From the NCBI GenBank assembly GCA_023678885.1, contig CM042983.1:24534279-24598278 (forward strand): a stretch of 64,000 nt of DNA, read 5' to 3'. Made by a program: the position numbers and the translations under genes. Shown here in pieces: positions 24,380 through 35,876 of this stretch. The notes below the pieces were generated by a model. It worked only from the letters and a program-made list of their open reading frames with translations. It ran no database searches and was not told the origin of the DNA. The first letter of the stretch is position 1, and each line of letters begins with the position of its first letter. This DNA comes from Pogostemon cablin (Eukaryota > Streptophyta > Magnoliopsida > Lamiales > Lamiaceae).

Positions 24380-24665
24380 ATTATAAACTTAGAAAATGCT
24401 ACACTCAATTGATGAAAAAGTAATAATAGTGTAAATGAAAAGTTATTACATTTTAAAAGAAAAGTGATAACATCTTTAACAAAAAGTTATTACTAATTAA
24501 AAAAGTGTATTTCGCAGAAAATTTATTAGAATAATAAAAAGTGATTTCTAATCAAAGAAAAGTGATATCGATCTAATTGAATTATTTCACGAACAATTCA
24601 TTGAAATAAAAAGTGATAACATGCTTAATAAAAAGTGATACATGATAAAGAAAATGTGATAATCG
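24380..24665. repeat. AAAAGTGATAA word array
   Basis: AAAAGTGATA or close variants recur roughly every 25-45 bp, separated by short AT-rich phrases such as ATTATTTCACGAACAATTC. A (TA)n tract lies just upstream at 24284-24304. Part of element A. Confidence 0.6.
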
Positions 24666-25512
24666 TTTCAGAGTATCGTTCAATACACACCCCTTTTTAA
24701 GTGAATACACTTCCCTTATTAAATACACACCACATTTTAATTGTTTAAATCTTAATTTTATTATATACACATCCCTAAAAATTTAAATTTACCCTTTTTA
24801 ATTTTAAAATGATACACACCCTAAAAATATTTTGAATATTATACGCACCATTAATTGTACAGAAGATATCCAGTATGGCTGGATATTCAACCGCTACAGA
24901 AGATTTTTCAAATCTCTCTCTAAATCTCAACAATTAATTAATCACTCCCAGAACATGTCTCGCTCTATCTCCAATGCTAACACTCTACCTGCTTTCATTA
25001 CTAACTCAATTTTCTATTTCCTTCTTTTCTTTTTACCTGGAAATGCATCATTTTGATGACTTCGATTTAAGTTTTTATTGTACGTTCCTCCTTTGTATCT
25101 GTAATTTCTTAAATTAGAATTAAAATTAACAAGTGATGTTGTTTCTAGGTTTATAACCGAGGGAGTGAATGATGGGTTGAAATTATAGATTGGAGTTATA
25201 GTTTGTGAATACAGGAGGGGTTACGCCGGAGCTGCATCAGATGCTAGCGTATCTACCACCCTTACAATCGGGCCTCCGAACCTCATATTGAAGAAAGGAT
25301 CCGAAGACTCTGTCAAGATCTCCTGGGTGCCCGACCCCATCACCAGCTTCTACTGATCCGAGAATCAGGCCCAGCAACTCGATACCGCTAACTAGTGGGC
25401 GATTTTCATCAATAACAAGGTCAGACGACACTACATCCTTCCTACCCGATTATATTGGGGTTTGGGCATAACTCCCCAGCGCCACCGTAAAACGGTATCA
25501 AGCAGACGTCGC
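24666..25512. other. Insert within element A, origin unknown
   Basis: 24666-25200 is ordinary AT-rich DNA. 25205-25512 turns abruptly to balanced composition with coding-like codons on both strands but no intact frame. I could not assign a family; it may be the 3' interior of the retroelement whose LTR follows. Confidence 0.35.
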
Positions 25513-26430
25513 TGTTGGAGAAGGTCCAAGTGAAAATTCCGCCCCTATGTGTTATCTCTATAATCTATATATACTATGTTTAATTGTATTCTCATTAAAT
25601 AAAATAGATTGTATGTTGGGCCCGTTGGGTTTTGGCCCAAATTGCTGGTCCTCATTTCCTTAAGTATTGGGCAAGTTTTGTTAATTCTGGCCCATAGCCT
25701 TACACATTTGGCCCTTATTACACCCATTCGTGACCCTAACGGGTAGAACATGGATTTGAATTCTTGTGTGAGTTCAACAGAAATCTGAGCACTGTGGAGT
25801 TCATTCCTCGACCACCTTCTCCGGAGACGATGAAGACCGACGAGATGACGAAGATCGATATCTAACAGTGGTATCAGAGTGGGTTTCGTCACCTCGCCGC
25901 CTTTCGAACTGCTGCCGCTGCTCGCCGCCAATGGGAGGACGCCGCTGTTCGGCCGCCGCCGAATCTGCTTCGCTGGAATCATGATCTGTTCGCGAGGGAC
26001 GCGCCGTCGTCGCCGCTTCCAGCCACCGGGAATGCGATGCTAAGGTTTCGCCAACGCACCACCTCCGCCGCTGCTTCGCGATCTGCAAAAGCATCACAGC
26101 CGCCGAATCTACACGGAATCTTGATTGCTGCTACTTCCTAAAGTCGCAATTGACCCACCTCCGTCCGCCGCCTCCACCGCTGCTGTCCGCATCCAGACGC
26201 CGCCACTTGTCGCCAGGTAGGGTTTCGCCAGCCCTCGTCACCGATCGGAGCCGCACACATCGTGATCTGTTCGCAAACTGCTGGATCGCGATGCCGCCGC
26301 CGCCGCTAGGGTTCAGCCGCCGTCGCGACTGACCTGCCTCCGTCTGTCGCCGGAAGGGAGGTAGCTCTTCTGATCGGGGCTACACTAGGCTGACCGTCAC
26401 TGACCAGCCATTGACCGCTCCAACTGACCT
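25513..26430 (+). mobile_element. LTR retroelement fragment (LTR, primer site, GC-rich internal start)
   Basis: LTR 25513-25867 begins TGTTGGAG and ends CTAACA, followed by GTGGTATCAGAGTGG. The stretch after it (25880-26430) is strongly GC-rich, with CCGCCGCCG words, and stops abruptly at AT-rich DNA of element A. No gag or pol frame is seen and no second LTR occurs in the window, so it is a truncated 5' end. Confidence 0.65.
25869..25880 (+). other. Primer-binding site, initiator tRNA-Met
   Basis: TGGTATCAGAGT, one base after the LTR end. The final base departs from the usual C. Confidence 0.75.
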
Positions 26431-26439
26431 GTGACACCA

Positions 26440-27060
26440 AATAAAAAAAAAGTGATTATCATTGAATTGAATTATTTCATGAAGAATTCGTAGAATATAA
26501 AAAATGTTACTCGATGAAAGAAAAGTGGTATACATTCAATTAAATTATTTCATGAACAATATTCTATAGAGTACACAGAAAGGTGAAAATATTTTTAATA
26601 AAAAGTGACACCAGATAAAGGAGAAAAGTGACTATCATTGAATTGAATTATTTTATGAAGACTTTGTAGAATGTAAAAAGTGACAATATTTTAAATAAAA
26701 ATGGATAAATTGACATGATAAAGAAAAAGTGGTTATCATTGAATTAAATAATGTTATGAACAACTCGTATGACAAATAAAAATTGATAACATTTTTAGTA
26801 AATAGTGATATTTGATTAAGACAAAGTAATAACGAACAATTAAACTAGTGAACAATTAATAGAATAAATAAAAAGTGATAATATTTTTAATAAAAAAATA
26901 ATACCTAATTAATGAAAAGATATAATTGTCCAATTAAAATATTTAATTAATAATAAAAGGATTAAAAATAATAAATATATATGACAAATATTATGTGAAA
27001 TTATTTTACGAATCTCTGATAAATCGTAACACTTTATAATTAAAAGTGATAATACTAATA
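26440..27060. repeat. AAAAGTGATAA word array
   Basis: At least ten AAAAGTGAYAA-like words, interleaved with ATTGAATTGAATTATTTCATGAA phrases. Continuation of the element A interior after the LTR fragment. Confidence 0.6.
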
Positions 27061-27070
27061 AATAAAATAA

Positions 27071-27321
27071 GGGTAGGTCTTGTGTGAGACCGTCTCACGT
27101 GAGACCATTTTTCACTTTTTAAAATCATTATCACTTTCGCTATAAATCGTTATCACTTTCACTATAAAATGTTATCACTTTTTATTTATACTATAAATTG
27201 TTCATGAAAGAGCATTGTCACTTTTCATTAATTTATTATCACTTCCCTTTATAAAAGTTATTACTTTTTGGTCATTTCACGTAAGCCCTTATATGAGACG
27301 GTCTCGCACAAGTCTTTGTCA
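27071..27321. mobile_element. Element D: 251-bp MITE, GAGACCGTCTCAC terminus
   Basis: Left GGGTAGGTCTTGTGTGAGAC plus CGTCTCACGTG; right GAGACGGTCTCGCACAAGTCTTTGTCA. Exact 8-bp duplication TAAAATAA on both sides (27063-27070, 27322-27329). Interior of TTATCACTTT words. Same length as, and in opposite orientation to, element C at 29924-30174. Confidence 0.88.
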
Positions 27322-27871
27322 TAAAATAAAATATTGTTCTATTATTTTGAAAAAAAAAATTAATATGATAAAATATTTTAAAATCGAATTGAAAAATAAA
27401 AATTAAAGGAACATCCAAGTAATTTTGAAGGATTCGCGAATGATTAACTTATTTAAATGCAGTAGGGAAGTCACGCCACCTATTGGGTGGATTAACTCAT
27501 TTAAATGGGTAATTGAGAAATCCATCTCACGTAAAAGGATTCGTGGGAGGATCTCACCCTAACCAACCCATAATTAATTAACTAGATATAAAAGTAATAT
27601 TATAAAATTAAGGCAAAGACTTGGGTGAGATCGTCTCACGGATTCTTATATGTGAGACGGGTTATCCATTAACCCAAATAATTAATTTTAAAGGGTCATG
27701 TTTGGTTGTTTTGAAATTAAAAAATTGAATAATTTGTTTGCAAAGTAAGCCTTACTTATTTAATTTATATATTTTATTATTTAAAAATATAATAATTTAA
27801 AATTTATTATTTATTTAATTAAAATATTATAAATTTCTAAAATGTGACAATATGTGATAACCTATTATTAT

Positions 27872-28485
27872 AAGGATTAATTACTATTAGGTACACACTT
27901 TATACCCTAATTACTACTAGGTACATTGATTTAAAATTATAATTATTATATATAAAATATTATAGTAAAATACCAAATATATCCCTAAACCTATATACCT
28001 TTAAACCACAAACCCCAACCCCCACCCACTACCGGACCACCTGCCGGACCGCCGCCCCCGTCGGAAAAAACTGTTAGTCTGAAAAAAAAAAAACTGGTCG
28101 TCGGACCGCCGCCGCCGGAGCTCCGGCGGCCGATCGCCGAAAAAAACTGTTCGTTCGAAGAAAAGAAAAAAAAACTGGTCGCCGGACCGCCGCCACTTCC
28201 GGAAAAAAACTGTTCATCCGGAAAAAAAAAACTGTTCGCCGAAAAAGCTGCCGGACCACCACACTTTTTTTGCTGCACACACATTTTTTTTGCTGCACAC
28301 ACTTTTTTTGCTACACACACTTTGCTGCACATGAACTTTTGCTGCACACAATATTTATGTGCAGCACATTATAGAGGTAATATTGGAATATCACTATATA
28401 TTTTTGTACCTAGTAGTAATACTTTTGTATGATTGTATCTCATAGTAATTTAGGATTTTTTTGTGTACCTAGTAGTAATCCTCCC
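27872..28485. mobile_element. 614-bp TIR element with CCGGACCGCCGCC-rich core
   Basis: Inverse ends AAGGATTAATTACTATTAGG and CCTAGTAGTAATCCTCCC, both extended by GTACACA. 7-bp duplication TTATTAT on both sides (27865-27871, 28486-28492). The core alternates GGACCGCCGCC blocks with GGAAAAAAACTGTTCG and ends in repeated TTTTTTTGCTGCACACAC units. It is inserted in element B. I do not recognise the family. Confidence 0.75.
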
Positions 28486-28499
28486 TTATTATAATTAAA

Positions 28500-28930
28500 A
28501 GTGATGCACAATTGATAAAAAGTGATAATGGTATTGTGAATTATTTCATAAGAACTTATAGTATTAAAATGGCAAAATGATAACATTTTATAAGAAAAGT
28601 GATAATATTTTTAAATATAAGTGATGATTAATTATGAAAGTGTATTTCATGAATAATTTATAGAATTGATAAAACGTGATAATATTTTTAATAAAAAGTG
28701 ATTCATAATCAAAGAAAAGTGATATCTGTCTAATTGAATTATTATTATTATTTCACAAACAATTCGCCAAATAATAAAAGTGATAACATTTTTAATAAAA
28801 AAAACATGATAAAAAAAGTTATAACTGTTTAATTAAATTATTTTATGAACAATTCGTAAAATGAATAAAAAGTGATAACATTTTTAATATAAAATTATAT
28901 CCGATTAAGATAAAGTGGTAACACAATAAT
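28500..28930. repeat. AAAAGTGATAA word array
   Basis: Same word family as at 24380 and 26440, here inside element B: AAAAGTGATAACATTTTTAATA repeated with variation about every 50-80 bp. Confidence 0.6.
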
Positions 28931-29141
28931 TGAATTATCTAATTTTTGATTAGTTTTAATAATAAATAATTAATAATATTTTTCATTAAAAATAGTTTGC
29001 TAATGAAAATTATAATATAATTAAAAAATTATTTAAATTTAAATTTAATGGAACCAGGTTAGGCTGCCGCATTGGCATAGTTCGGACTTCGGCGACAAAT
29101 TGAGTGGCTTCTTCAGTAATCCTCTAAAATCCAAACACGGC

Positions 29142-29831
29142 TAGGGATGGCAGTAGGTAGGGTACCCGTATTTTTTTGGGGTACCCGAACCCGTATCCGT
29201 TTAGAATACCACTACCCGTATCCGTCTCATTACCCGTGTAAAATATTATTGAAATATCCGTATCCGTTTCGAACCCGATTGTTTCTATCCGCGGGTACCC
29301 GAACCCGTCAAACTTTTTTATAAAACTTAAAATATAAATTTCAAATCTCAAACATTTAAATAAATGTGTCTACAACATTAAACAATAATAATTAAAACAT
29401 GACATAAAATCACCACACAAGTTTAAAGATCTTCAATTCAAAAATAACATACAAATAAAATAAAATGATAGGTTAGATTAATGATTTGTAAATTTATTTA
29501 AATATTGAAACATATAACAAGATACTTGTGTCTAAACGATGAACGGATATATTTTTTAATGAGATTGAGTGTTCAAATCTTCTAAAAAATACATACATAC
29601 AAGTAAACGGGACGGATATATGCGGGTACCCGCTACCCTTATCCGCTTCTTTATACGGGTTTGGGTAGCGGGTACCCGAGGGGGGTCTATCCGAACCCTA
29701 CCCGAACCCTAATGGAAAATTTTTATTTTTTCCCAAACCCGTCCCAAACCCGATTATAGGTACCCGAACCCGTCCAATTAGGGTTTGGTCGGGTCGGGTA
29801 CCCGGGAAAACCCGCGAAACTGCCATCCCTA
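29142..29831. mobile_element. hAT-type MITE, TACCCG-rich, exact 8-bp duplication
   Basis: TAGGGATGGCAGTAGG at the left, inverse AACTGCCATCCCTA at the right, and exact flanking AACACGGC on both sides (29134-29141 and 29832-29839). Subterminal GGGTACCCG and CCCGAACCCGT words as in the copy at 13856-14433. Non-coding. It sits inside element B. Confidence 0.93.
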
Positions 29832-29923
29832 AACACGGCCCTTTTTTTATATTTAGTTAACGGATATCTCACGAATTAGGATCCATGAGACAGTCTCACC
29901 CAAGACCTACCCTAAAAATATGA

Positions 29924-30174
29924 GGGCAAAGACTTGTGTGAGACCGTCTCACGTAAGGACTTACGTGAGACCGTCAGAAAGTGATAACTTTTACATAGAA
30001 AAGTGATAATAAACAAATGAAAAGTGATAATGCTATTTCATGAACAGTTTATAGTATAAATAAAAAGTGATGACATTTTATAGCGAAAGTGATAATATTT
30101 TATAGCAAAAGTGATAACTATTTTAAAAAGTGAAAAATGGTCTCACGTGAGACGGTCTCATGCAAGACCTACCC
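29924..30174. mobile_element. Element C: 251-bp MITE, GAGACCGTCTCAC terminus
   Basis: Left GGGCAAAGACTTGTGTGAGA, right GACGGTCTCATGCAAGACCTACCC. Exact 8-bp duplication AAATATGA (29916-29923, 30175-30182). Interior of AAAGTGATAA words. Opposite orientation to element D. Confidence 0.9.
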
Positions 30175-30308
30175 AAATATGAGTTGATATTAGGTGCACC
30201 CGAAGTCTTTGCCAAATTAAAAAGCCTTAAAAATATGAGTTGATATTAGGTGCACCCGGGTGCAAGGGTGCACCCATATATTTATAACTTTTTATTATAT
30301 TTTGTATA

Positions 30309-30781
30309 CTCCCTCTACCCCCTTGAAAGGTATCCGTTGACTTTTTGCACGTGGATTAAGGAGTATAATAATTTAATGTATAGTAAGGTGAGAGAAATAA
30401 TATTTTAATGTGTAGTAGGTAGTTGTATTAGTGTTGAGTGTGGGGTCATGTGTAGTGGTTGTAGGTCACATCAATCGAAAAAGGAAAATGAATACTCCCT
30501 CCGTCTGGATTAAAGGGTGTCATTTGCTTTTGGGTACGGAGATTAAGGAATATTGTTATTTAATGTGTAGTGGGTAGTTGTATTAATAGAGGTGTGGGTC
30601 CCATTTTTTTTGTTGTATTAGTGGGTGTGTATGGGTCCCATATGTATAAAAAAAAATGAGACCCTTGGAGGCGGACGCCCAAAATAGTAAAATGGAACCC
30701 TTGAAAGCGGACGGAGGGAGTACTTTGTAATGGGACAGACCAAAATGGAAAAATGTATACGTATCAAGGGGACGGAGGGAG
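30309..30781. mobile_element. Outer Stowaway MITE
   Basis: CTCCCTCTACCCCCTTG at the left, GGGGACGGAGGGAG at the right, TA on both sides. Its middle is interrupted by a second Stowaway at 30495-30720. Confidence 0.88.
30495..30720. mobile_element. Inner Stowaway MITE nested in the outer one
   Basis: CTCCCTCCGTCTGG to GCGGACGGAGGGAG, flanked by TA (30493-30494, 30721-30722). 226 bp, with the GGGTACGGAGATTAAGGAATATT core. It inserted after the outer copy. Confidence 0.9.
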
Positions 30782-31035
30782 TACATATTCTATTTTGTAT
30801 ACATGTTTCTTAATAATTGTATACTTTTTCACACTAAATTTTTTATTAAAAAAATTAGCATCCATATGTATATAACTTTTTATTCAATAGTGTATACATG
30901 TTTTTTTAATAATTTTATATCTTTTTACACTCAATTTTTTATTAAAAAACTAATAATTAAATTATATACATTTTTGTTCATAATTGTATATATTTTTATT
31001 TATATTTATATACATTTTTTAAAGTGGATGCACTC

Positions 31036-31966
31036 TGTTGACGGCTGTTCTTGGCTCGCTAATTAAACGTATAAAAAATTAAGACTTTAATTAACGAGAC
31101 CAAGAACGAATACCATTAAACACAATCAACTATCAAATTAAGACAAGATAAGAGATCGAAGTCTATCGAAGACTCAAATTCCACCAAAGAACATCACCGA
31201 TTTTATTACTCTCCTTTTAGAACAACACTCGTTCCTCCCAAGATTCTTACAAGTGTAATGTCTAAAGTGAGTGCCAAAATGTCCTGCCTCTCTCCTGCGA
31301 GAGAGGCTATTTATATTGTCCTAAAACCCTAAACCCGAGCCAATCATCTTGCGCCACCTGGATGAAGACAAGCCGTCTTTAATGAAGCTGCCCAGTACGC
31401 CGACCGCCTGCAGGAGGATTCTGAGCGCCGTTTGTTGCACTGCGGAGGACTTGCAGGGTGTCTCCGTCATTTGCTGGCCTCCTATTGGTTGTTGGAGCAG
31501 GGTGTGCCAGTCAGCTGTTGTCTTCTAGCTAAGATTGCTGTCCAAGATATCTCCTCTTCCCGTTAGTATTGTCTTCTAGCCTGCGGTACCTGTATTCTTT
31601 CATTATGATGTCCGTCCTTCATTATCTTGCTCTCGTCGTCCTCCTTTGGTCTTCGGATAGGTTAGTTTTCGGTGCCGAGGAGTCAGTCCGAGGTCTTGGC
31701 CGGGAGGAGGGTGATTGCCGAGGTTCCTCTCCGAAGTTGAGGGTGTTTCCTGGTTTCATGCTGGTTCAGCGGGTTCGTCCTCATTCGTTCTGGACTGAGC
31801 TTCTGGACTGCTATATTCCTTATTGGGCTACTTTAACTCCCCCTTCCTTTCTGTCCTCCAGTTGGGCCGCCAAGGGTTGGGCCTACCATTCCAAGTATCA
31901 TGGGTCTATTGGGTTTATTGGGCCTCTTGGGCCTAATACATCATGAGGGATATAGTACCCATAACA
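31036..31966 (-). repeat. 3' LTR of the 16.3-kb element
   Basis: 931 bp, matching 46428-47355 along its length with scattered substitutions and small indels. On the minus strand the inner edge reads GGCTCGAGAGGCTAA then TGTTATG; the purine-rich GAGAGGCTAA is the best candidate polypurine tract but is short. Confidence 0.93.
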
Positions 31967-32474
31967 TTAGCCTCTCGAGCCTGAATAATTTCATGATTTG
32001 AGATTGTTCAGGGTCGAATCATACTTCATAGGTTATATCCCCCATGCTTTGGTGTCTGTAACATTAGGATTCCTTCCGTCTCGACTCTTTGTTGTTCGTA
32101 ATCGTTGCCTCCTTCCTGATACATTCCTGCTTTGTCGCGTTATCTGCGCCGCTCTAAGATATTTTTATTCCGGTGGGAGGGTATATCTGGTATTTGGGGT
32201 GCAACTGTTTGATTTGAATTTTGAAATTTGAATCTTTTTCTGACAGTTTCCCTTTTCTCGCTTCCTCTTTCTTCTCCCTTCGATTTTGCCGGCAGTTAGC
32301 GTTCCTTTTATCTGGTGTGCTCGCGTTCTTCTTCCAGGTATTATTCTCCCCTCCTCCTTCTTTCCTTTCTTTTCTTAATTACTTCCCTTTGCGCTTCTGG
32401 ACTTATCACTGTCGTGGCCTTAGGGTTTCTCCTTCTCTTCATCTCTCCGTGTTTCCCTTTACGATCATCTCGAT
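31967..32474 (+). promoter_or_regulatory. Leader region of antisense gene 1
   Basis: Pyrimidine-rich, host-like 5' leader between the 3' LTR and the probable ATG at 32475. It includes an AG/GT junction at 32335-32338 (CTTCTTCCAGGTATTATTC) that may be a leader exon end. No clear TATA box is placed with confidence. It would drive transcription opposite to gag-pol. Confidence 0.35.
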
Positions 32475-35400
32475 ATGGCTTGCGAAGGCTCCTCTTCTCT
32501 TCCTAGATCCCCTAGGTCCCCTTCCCGTTCAACTGATTCTTCGCTCGATAGTTCTGGTCATCCTCGTCCTCATCGTCGTCGTCTTTGGGGAGCCTTCAGA
32601 TCTCCTGTCACCCTCTCGGATTGCTTTTACTCAGCAGGTCATGGATTTTGTCTCTGCTTTTACACTGAAACCCAATCCCGAGATGGTTGACGCCGGTCCT
32701 GGATTATTGGGCCATCTTGGACAACTTCCGTTGTGGGGTAAGGACACCCCTTTCTCTGCCGCTGAGGTTCCTTCAGTCCTTGATGACTCTTGGTTATGGA
32801 AGAGCCCCGTTATTGCTCTTAGCAAGTTTCAGTACGGGGCGGGTGTCGACTTCTTTCTTCCTTCTCCCGACGCACGCATGTGTTACACTCCGCCGAACGC
32901 TGTGGCGGTCTATGAATTGCAACTCAAACTTGGCCTTAGGTTTCCCCTTCACCCCTGCCTCCGAGATATTTTCGAATTATGGGGCATAGCCCTAGCTCAA
33001 TTGGCTCTTAATGGTTGGGCGGCATTAATGGGGATTTTGGTCCTTTTCCAAAAAAGGAAGTACTCTTTCTTGACCACCGCCGAGATTAATTTCCTCTATC
33101 GACTTACCCCGAATAACCGGACAAAGGGGTACTATTATTTGGTGCCACGCCACACCAACCTTGTTGCCTCCTTACCCAGTTCAGTTAAGGGATGGAAGAA
33201 TCCGTGGTTCTGGGTTCGTGGGTCTTGGAGATGGGATGGCCTTTATGATCTTGGGGACCCTCAAAATCCCGGCGTGCTTCCTCGGAGTTCCTTCTACAAA
33301 CCCGACCTTAGTGCGTGTATGTTTCCATCGGTTATTTTTCATGTTACGTGGGACACTCTAACATATCTTTCTTTTATTCAATGCAGTAGGCGATACGTGT
33401 GCCGAGACTCTGTCGGCTGGATTCCGGAAGGCTTTGCGCCGTGTTTGCAGACTCTTCGAGAAAATGTTTGCAGACTCTTCGAGAAAAGGCGTAGTTACCA
33501 GCGGGTTCTCCAAGGATCCAATCTTTTCAAAACCGGCTTTACCACCACGTCTATAGCCATACCAGGTAGTCTATTTGTGATTACTTCCTCGGTTAGAGTG
33601 TTTATTGTATAGCTCCCCTTCTCATATTGATTTTTCTTCCTCCTTTTTATTATGCCTAGGGAAAGGGAAACGTCCATGTTTTATGCCTGACGCTGCCCGC
33701 ATGGGTACTCTCCCCTCTGCTCGCCAACGAGCCGCACTCTCCAAAGGAAAGAAGAAGGCTTCTCAGACTTCTTCTCCAAAGTCCTCTGGAGCCTCTCTTG
33801 TCGTGCAGCCCCTTACTTTCGTTAGGATGGAGGAGGTTTCGGATCTCATCTCCAAGAGGTTGGAAGCTGATCTCTTCCAGGCGCCTACTGAGGGTATTCA
33901 GGAGAAGATTTCCAAGAAAGCCCCTCGAGCCCTGAAGTCCAAAAAAGGGAGGTCTGAGATCGCCGTACCTAAATTGGTTGCTCCGAAGCGGAAGTTTAAA
34001 TTGATGGAAGAGACTTCCGAAGAGGATGTTCCCGACAGTACTGCTCTTCTTACACGTCCTTTGAAGAAGATCAGAGATGATGATGCGGGTATTGTCGCTG
34101 TTGGTTCCTCTGTGGCTTCTCGGGGTGCCATTGAAGTTTGTGATATCAGCTCCTCCCCCTCTCCATATGCCTTTACTTGCTCTCCTTTTGTTATCTTGGG
34201 TCCTCCGGGTGGTGCCACGCCCTCTGAGGTTCAGCAGACTCTTGGTGGCACCTCCTACGGTCTAGCGCCTCGCTGTTCCCCTTCGGAGATGTGGCGGTAT
34301 TACTAAGGGAAGGCTCTTCTGCGATTTTGGTCACGTGGCGGTTCTTCCTCCGAGAATGCTCCTCTTGTTTTGCCCTTGTCGGATGATACTACTCTGTTCC
34401 TCCCCATAGATCCAGTAGTCGATCAAGAACTTTTATCGAAGTACAACCATTTGGATGAGGCCGGAAAGACCTTCCTTCGAACTCAAGAGCTTCTGTTCGA
34501 TTTTGATGCCCCGGCTTGCTTGGCTCATGCTGCTACCTTCCCTTTCAAGGGGTGTACTCGAGAACTCCTTGGACACATGGAGAACATGTCTGCCACGGAT
34601 TCTCTTCACAGCATTTCTAGTTATGCGGGACGATTATCGCTTCACGCCATTAATGCCTTACACCGTATTTCTGAGCTAGAAAGAAGCGATTCCCATTTGC
34701 AAGATGAGGTTAATTTGCTCACTCAAGGTTAAGGATACTGAGAAAAAGGCCTCCGAGGCAGGTGCGGCCAAGGCTTTAATCCAGGGTCAGTTGAGGATTA
34801 AGCAAGATAAGAGGGTCGAGCTCCAAGGGACCTTTGATACCCTCCGCACTCGGTATGACAGTCTATTAGGTAGATCTGCAGAAGAGAAAAGTGCTCTGGA
34901 GCTTCGGAACAAGGTACTCTCGGCTGAGATTGTTGCTTTGAAGGTTAAGCACCAGGAAGAGATTACAGCGAAAGAGAACCAGATCCAAGCTGAGCTGTCT
35001 CGAGTTCAGGATAATTTCCAAGCCTTTCGGACGTCTGCGGAACAGGAACTTGATCGGGTGCAGCAACAGAAAGAGGCATCTGAAGCTTCTCATGATCAGA
35101 GGGTTAAGACATCTGAAGATGTTGTTGTCGAGGTTCTGAGGGAGCGTGATGCGGCCATAGCTGAAGTGGGGCATGTTAAGAATGTTTTCCTTCTCTACGA
35201 AGCCGACAATTTGTACTGCAAAGATGTTCTTCTCCCGAAGAACAGGATTCATTGCTTCTGTCTTGTGCCTCTGCTTTTGGATAGGGCTTCTGCTCAGAAG
35301 CCCTATCCCGCTTGCCTCGACGACATGCGTGATATTCTCCATCAAGCCATCAGTGAGGAGAAGATGCTTCCTGGGGAAACCTTGAAGGGTGATATTGATT

Positions 35401-35876
35401 TTGGGGTGCTGGGTGAGTATTCTGACTTCATCACTGATGTCCCAAAAGAGTCTTCCGATGAGTCCGATGAGGGTAGATCCGATGAGGAGTTTGCTGAAGG
35501 TGTTTTGGATTTTGCCAGGGGTGATTTTGGGACTGAGGATCCACCTACCGTGCCCCCTGTTGAGTCTGGAGTGGGGCTTGTTCAAGAGACTCTTGTGGAG
35601 GCTGAGTTTCCTACCGCCGGCAATGCACATGATTCGGGTTCAGATGTCGCTACTGTTGTTTCCGAAGACCCACCCGCCAAGGGCTCTACCTCTTTTTCAA
35701 TTTCGCCGATCCCCGAGACTGGTTCTGCCTTAGATCGCACCGCTGATGTCGACATTTCCCCGAGGTCAACCACTATCGAGGCAACCTTGGGTGCTTCTGA
35801 ACACGTGGTACCGAGAAGCAAGGATCCACAGTCTATAGAGGTGGTTGGTTCCGAACACTTTCAAGAAGACCGATGA
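32475..35876 (+). pseudogene. Antisense gene 1 of the Tat-like element: 'putative gypsy type transposon' domain plus coiled coil
   Basis: Start chosen at ATG 32475 (MACEGSSSLPRSPRSPSRS); the frame shifts near 32600 into VMDFVSAFTLKPNPEM. The conserved domain covers about 32880-33300: TPPNAVAVYELQLKLGLRFP, LHPCLRDIFELWGIALAQL and WKNPWFWVRGSW. A likely intron runs from GTGCGTG at 33312 to CAG at about 33391, and a second from 33567 (GTAGTC) to 33660 (CCTAG). A 23-bp tandem duplication near 33440-33490 disturbs the frame. Downstream come a lysine-rich stretch, a stop near 34306, then PLSDDTTLFLPIDP..., a frameshift near 34726, a long coiled coil (34740-35160, RVELQGTFDTLRTRYDSLLG) and an acidic tail ending 35876. 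Such extra antisense ORFs are known in Tat elements; their function is not established. Confidence 0.7.

Larger units (their letters stand above)
24125..27569. mobile_element. Element A: GAGAC-terminus element with AAAGTGATAA interior and nested insertions
   Basis: The left end TGGCAAAGACTTGGGTGAGA, followed by CCATCTCACGAATCC, is matched in inverse at 27480-27569 (CACGTAAAAGGATTCGTGGGAGGATCTCACCCT). The interior at 24380-24665 and 26440-27060 is built from AAAAAGTGATAA words. Inside it lie an LTR fragment (25513-26430) and a 251-bp relative (27071-27321). No clear 8-bp duplication was found, so the borders are tentative. Confidence 0.5.
27611..29912. mobile_element. Element B: larger GAGAC-terminus element with two nested insertions
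   Basis: Left AGGCAAAGACTTGGGTGAGA; right CTCACCCAAGACCTACCC in inverse. Flanks TAAAATTA and TAAAAATA agree at 7 of 8 bases. The interior has AAAGTGATAA arrays (28500-28930). Two other elements have inserted: 27872-28485 and the hAT MITE 29142-29831. No protein-coding gene. Confidence 0.7.
30246..31035. mobile_element. Left part of a GTGCACCC-terminus MITE, host of the 30-47 kb nest
   Basis: Starts TTAGGTGCACCCGGGTGCAA and continues with TTTTTATTATATTTTGTATA, AATTGTATACTTTTTCACAC and TTTTTTATTAAAAAAATTAG. It is the inverse of the uninterrupted copy at 54561-54896. It is interrupted first by a Stowaway pair (30309-30781) and then, ten or so bases before its far end, by the 16.3-kb retrotransposon. 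The remaining end lies at 47356-47377 (CACCCTATCTTAGGGTGCGC). Confidence 0.8.

Noticed and set aside
25237..25431. Possible coding fragment before the second LTR
   Set aside because: Both strands look coding-like, neither is open over more than about 65 codons, and no family match could be made.
29924..30174. CRISPR-like reading of regularly spaced AAAGTGATAA words
   Set aside because: Plant nuclear DNA, words too short, spacers AT-rich and irregular, and bounded by transposon ends.
34866..35630. 254-codon open frame on the minus strand
   Set aside because: It is the shadow of the coiled-coil and acidic tail of antisense gene 1; the plus frame has the coherent heptad pattern.
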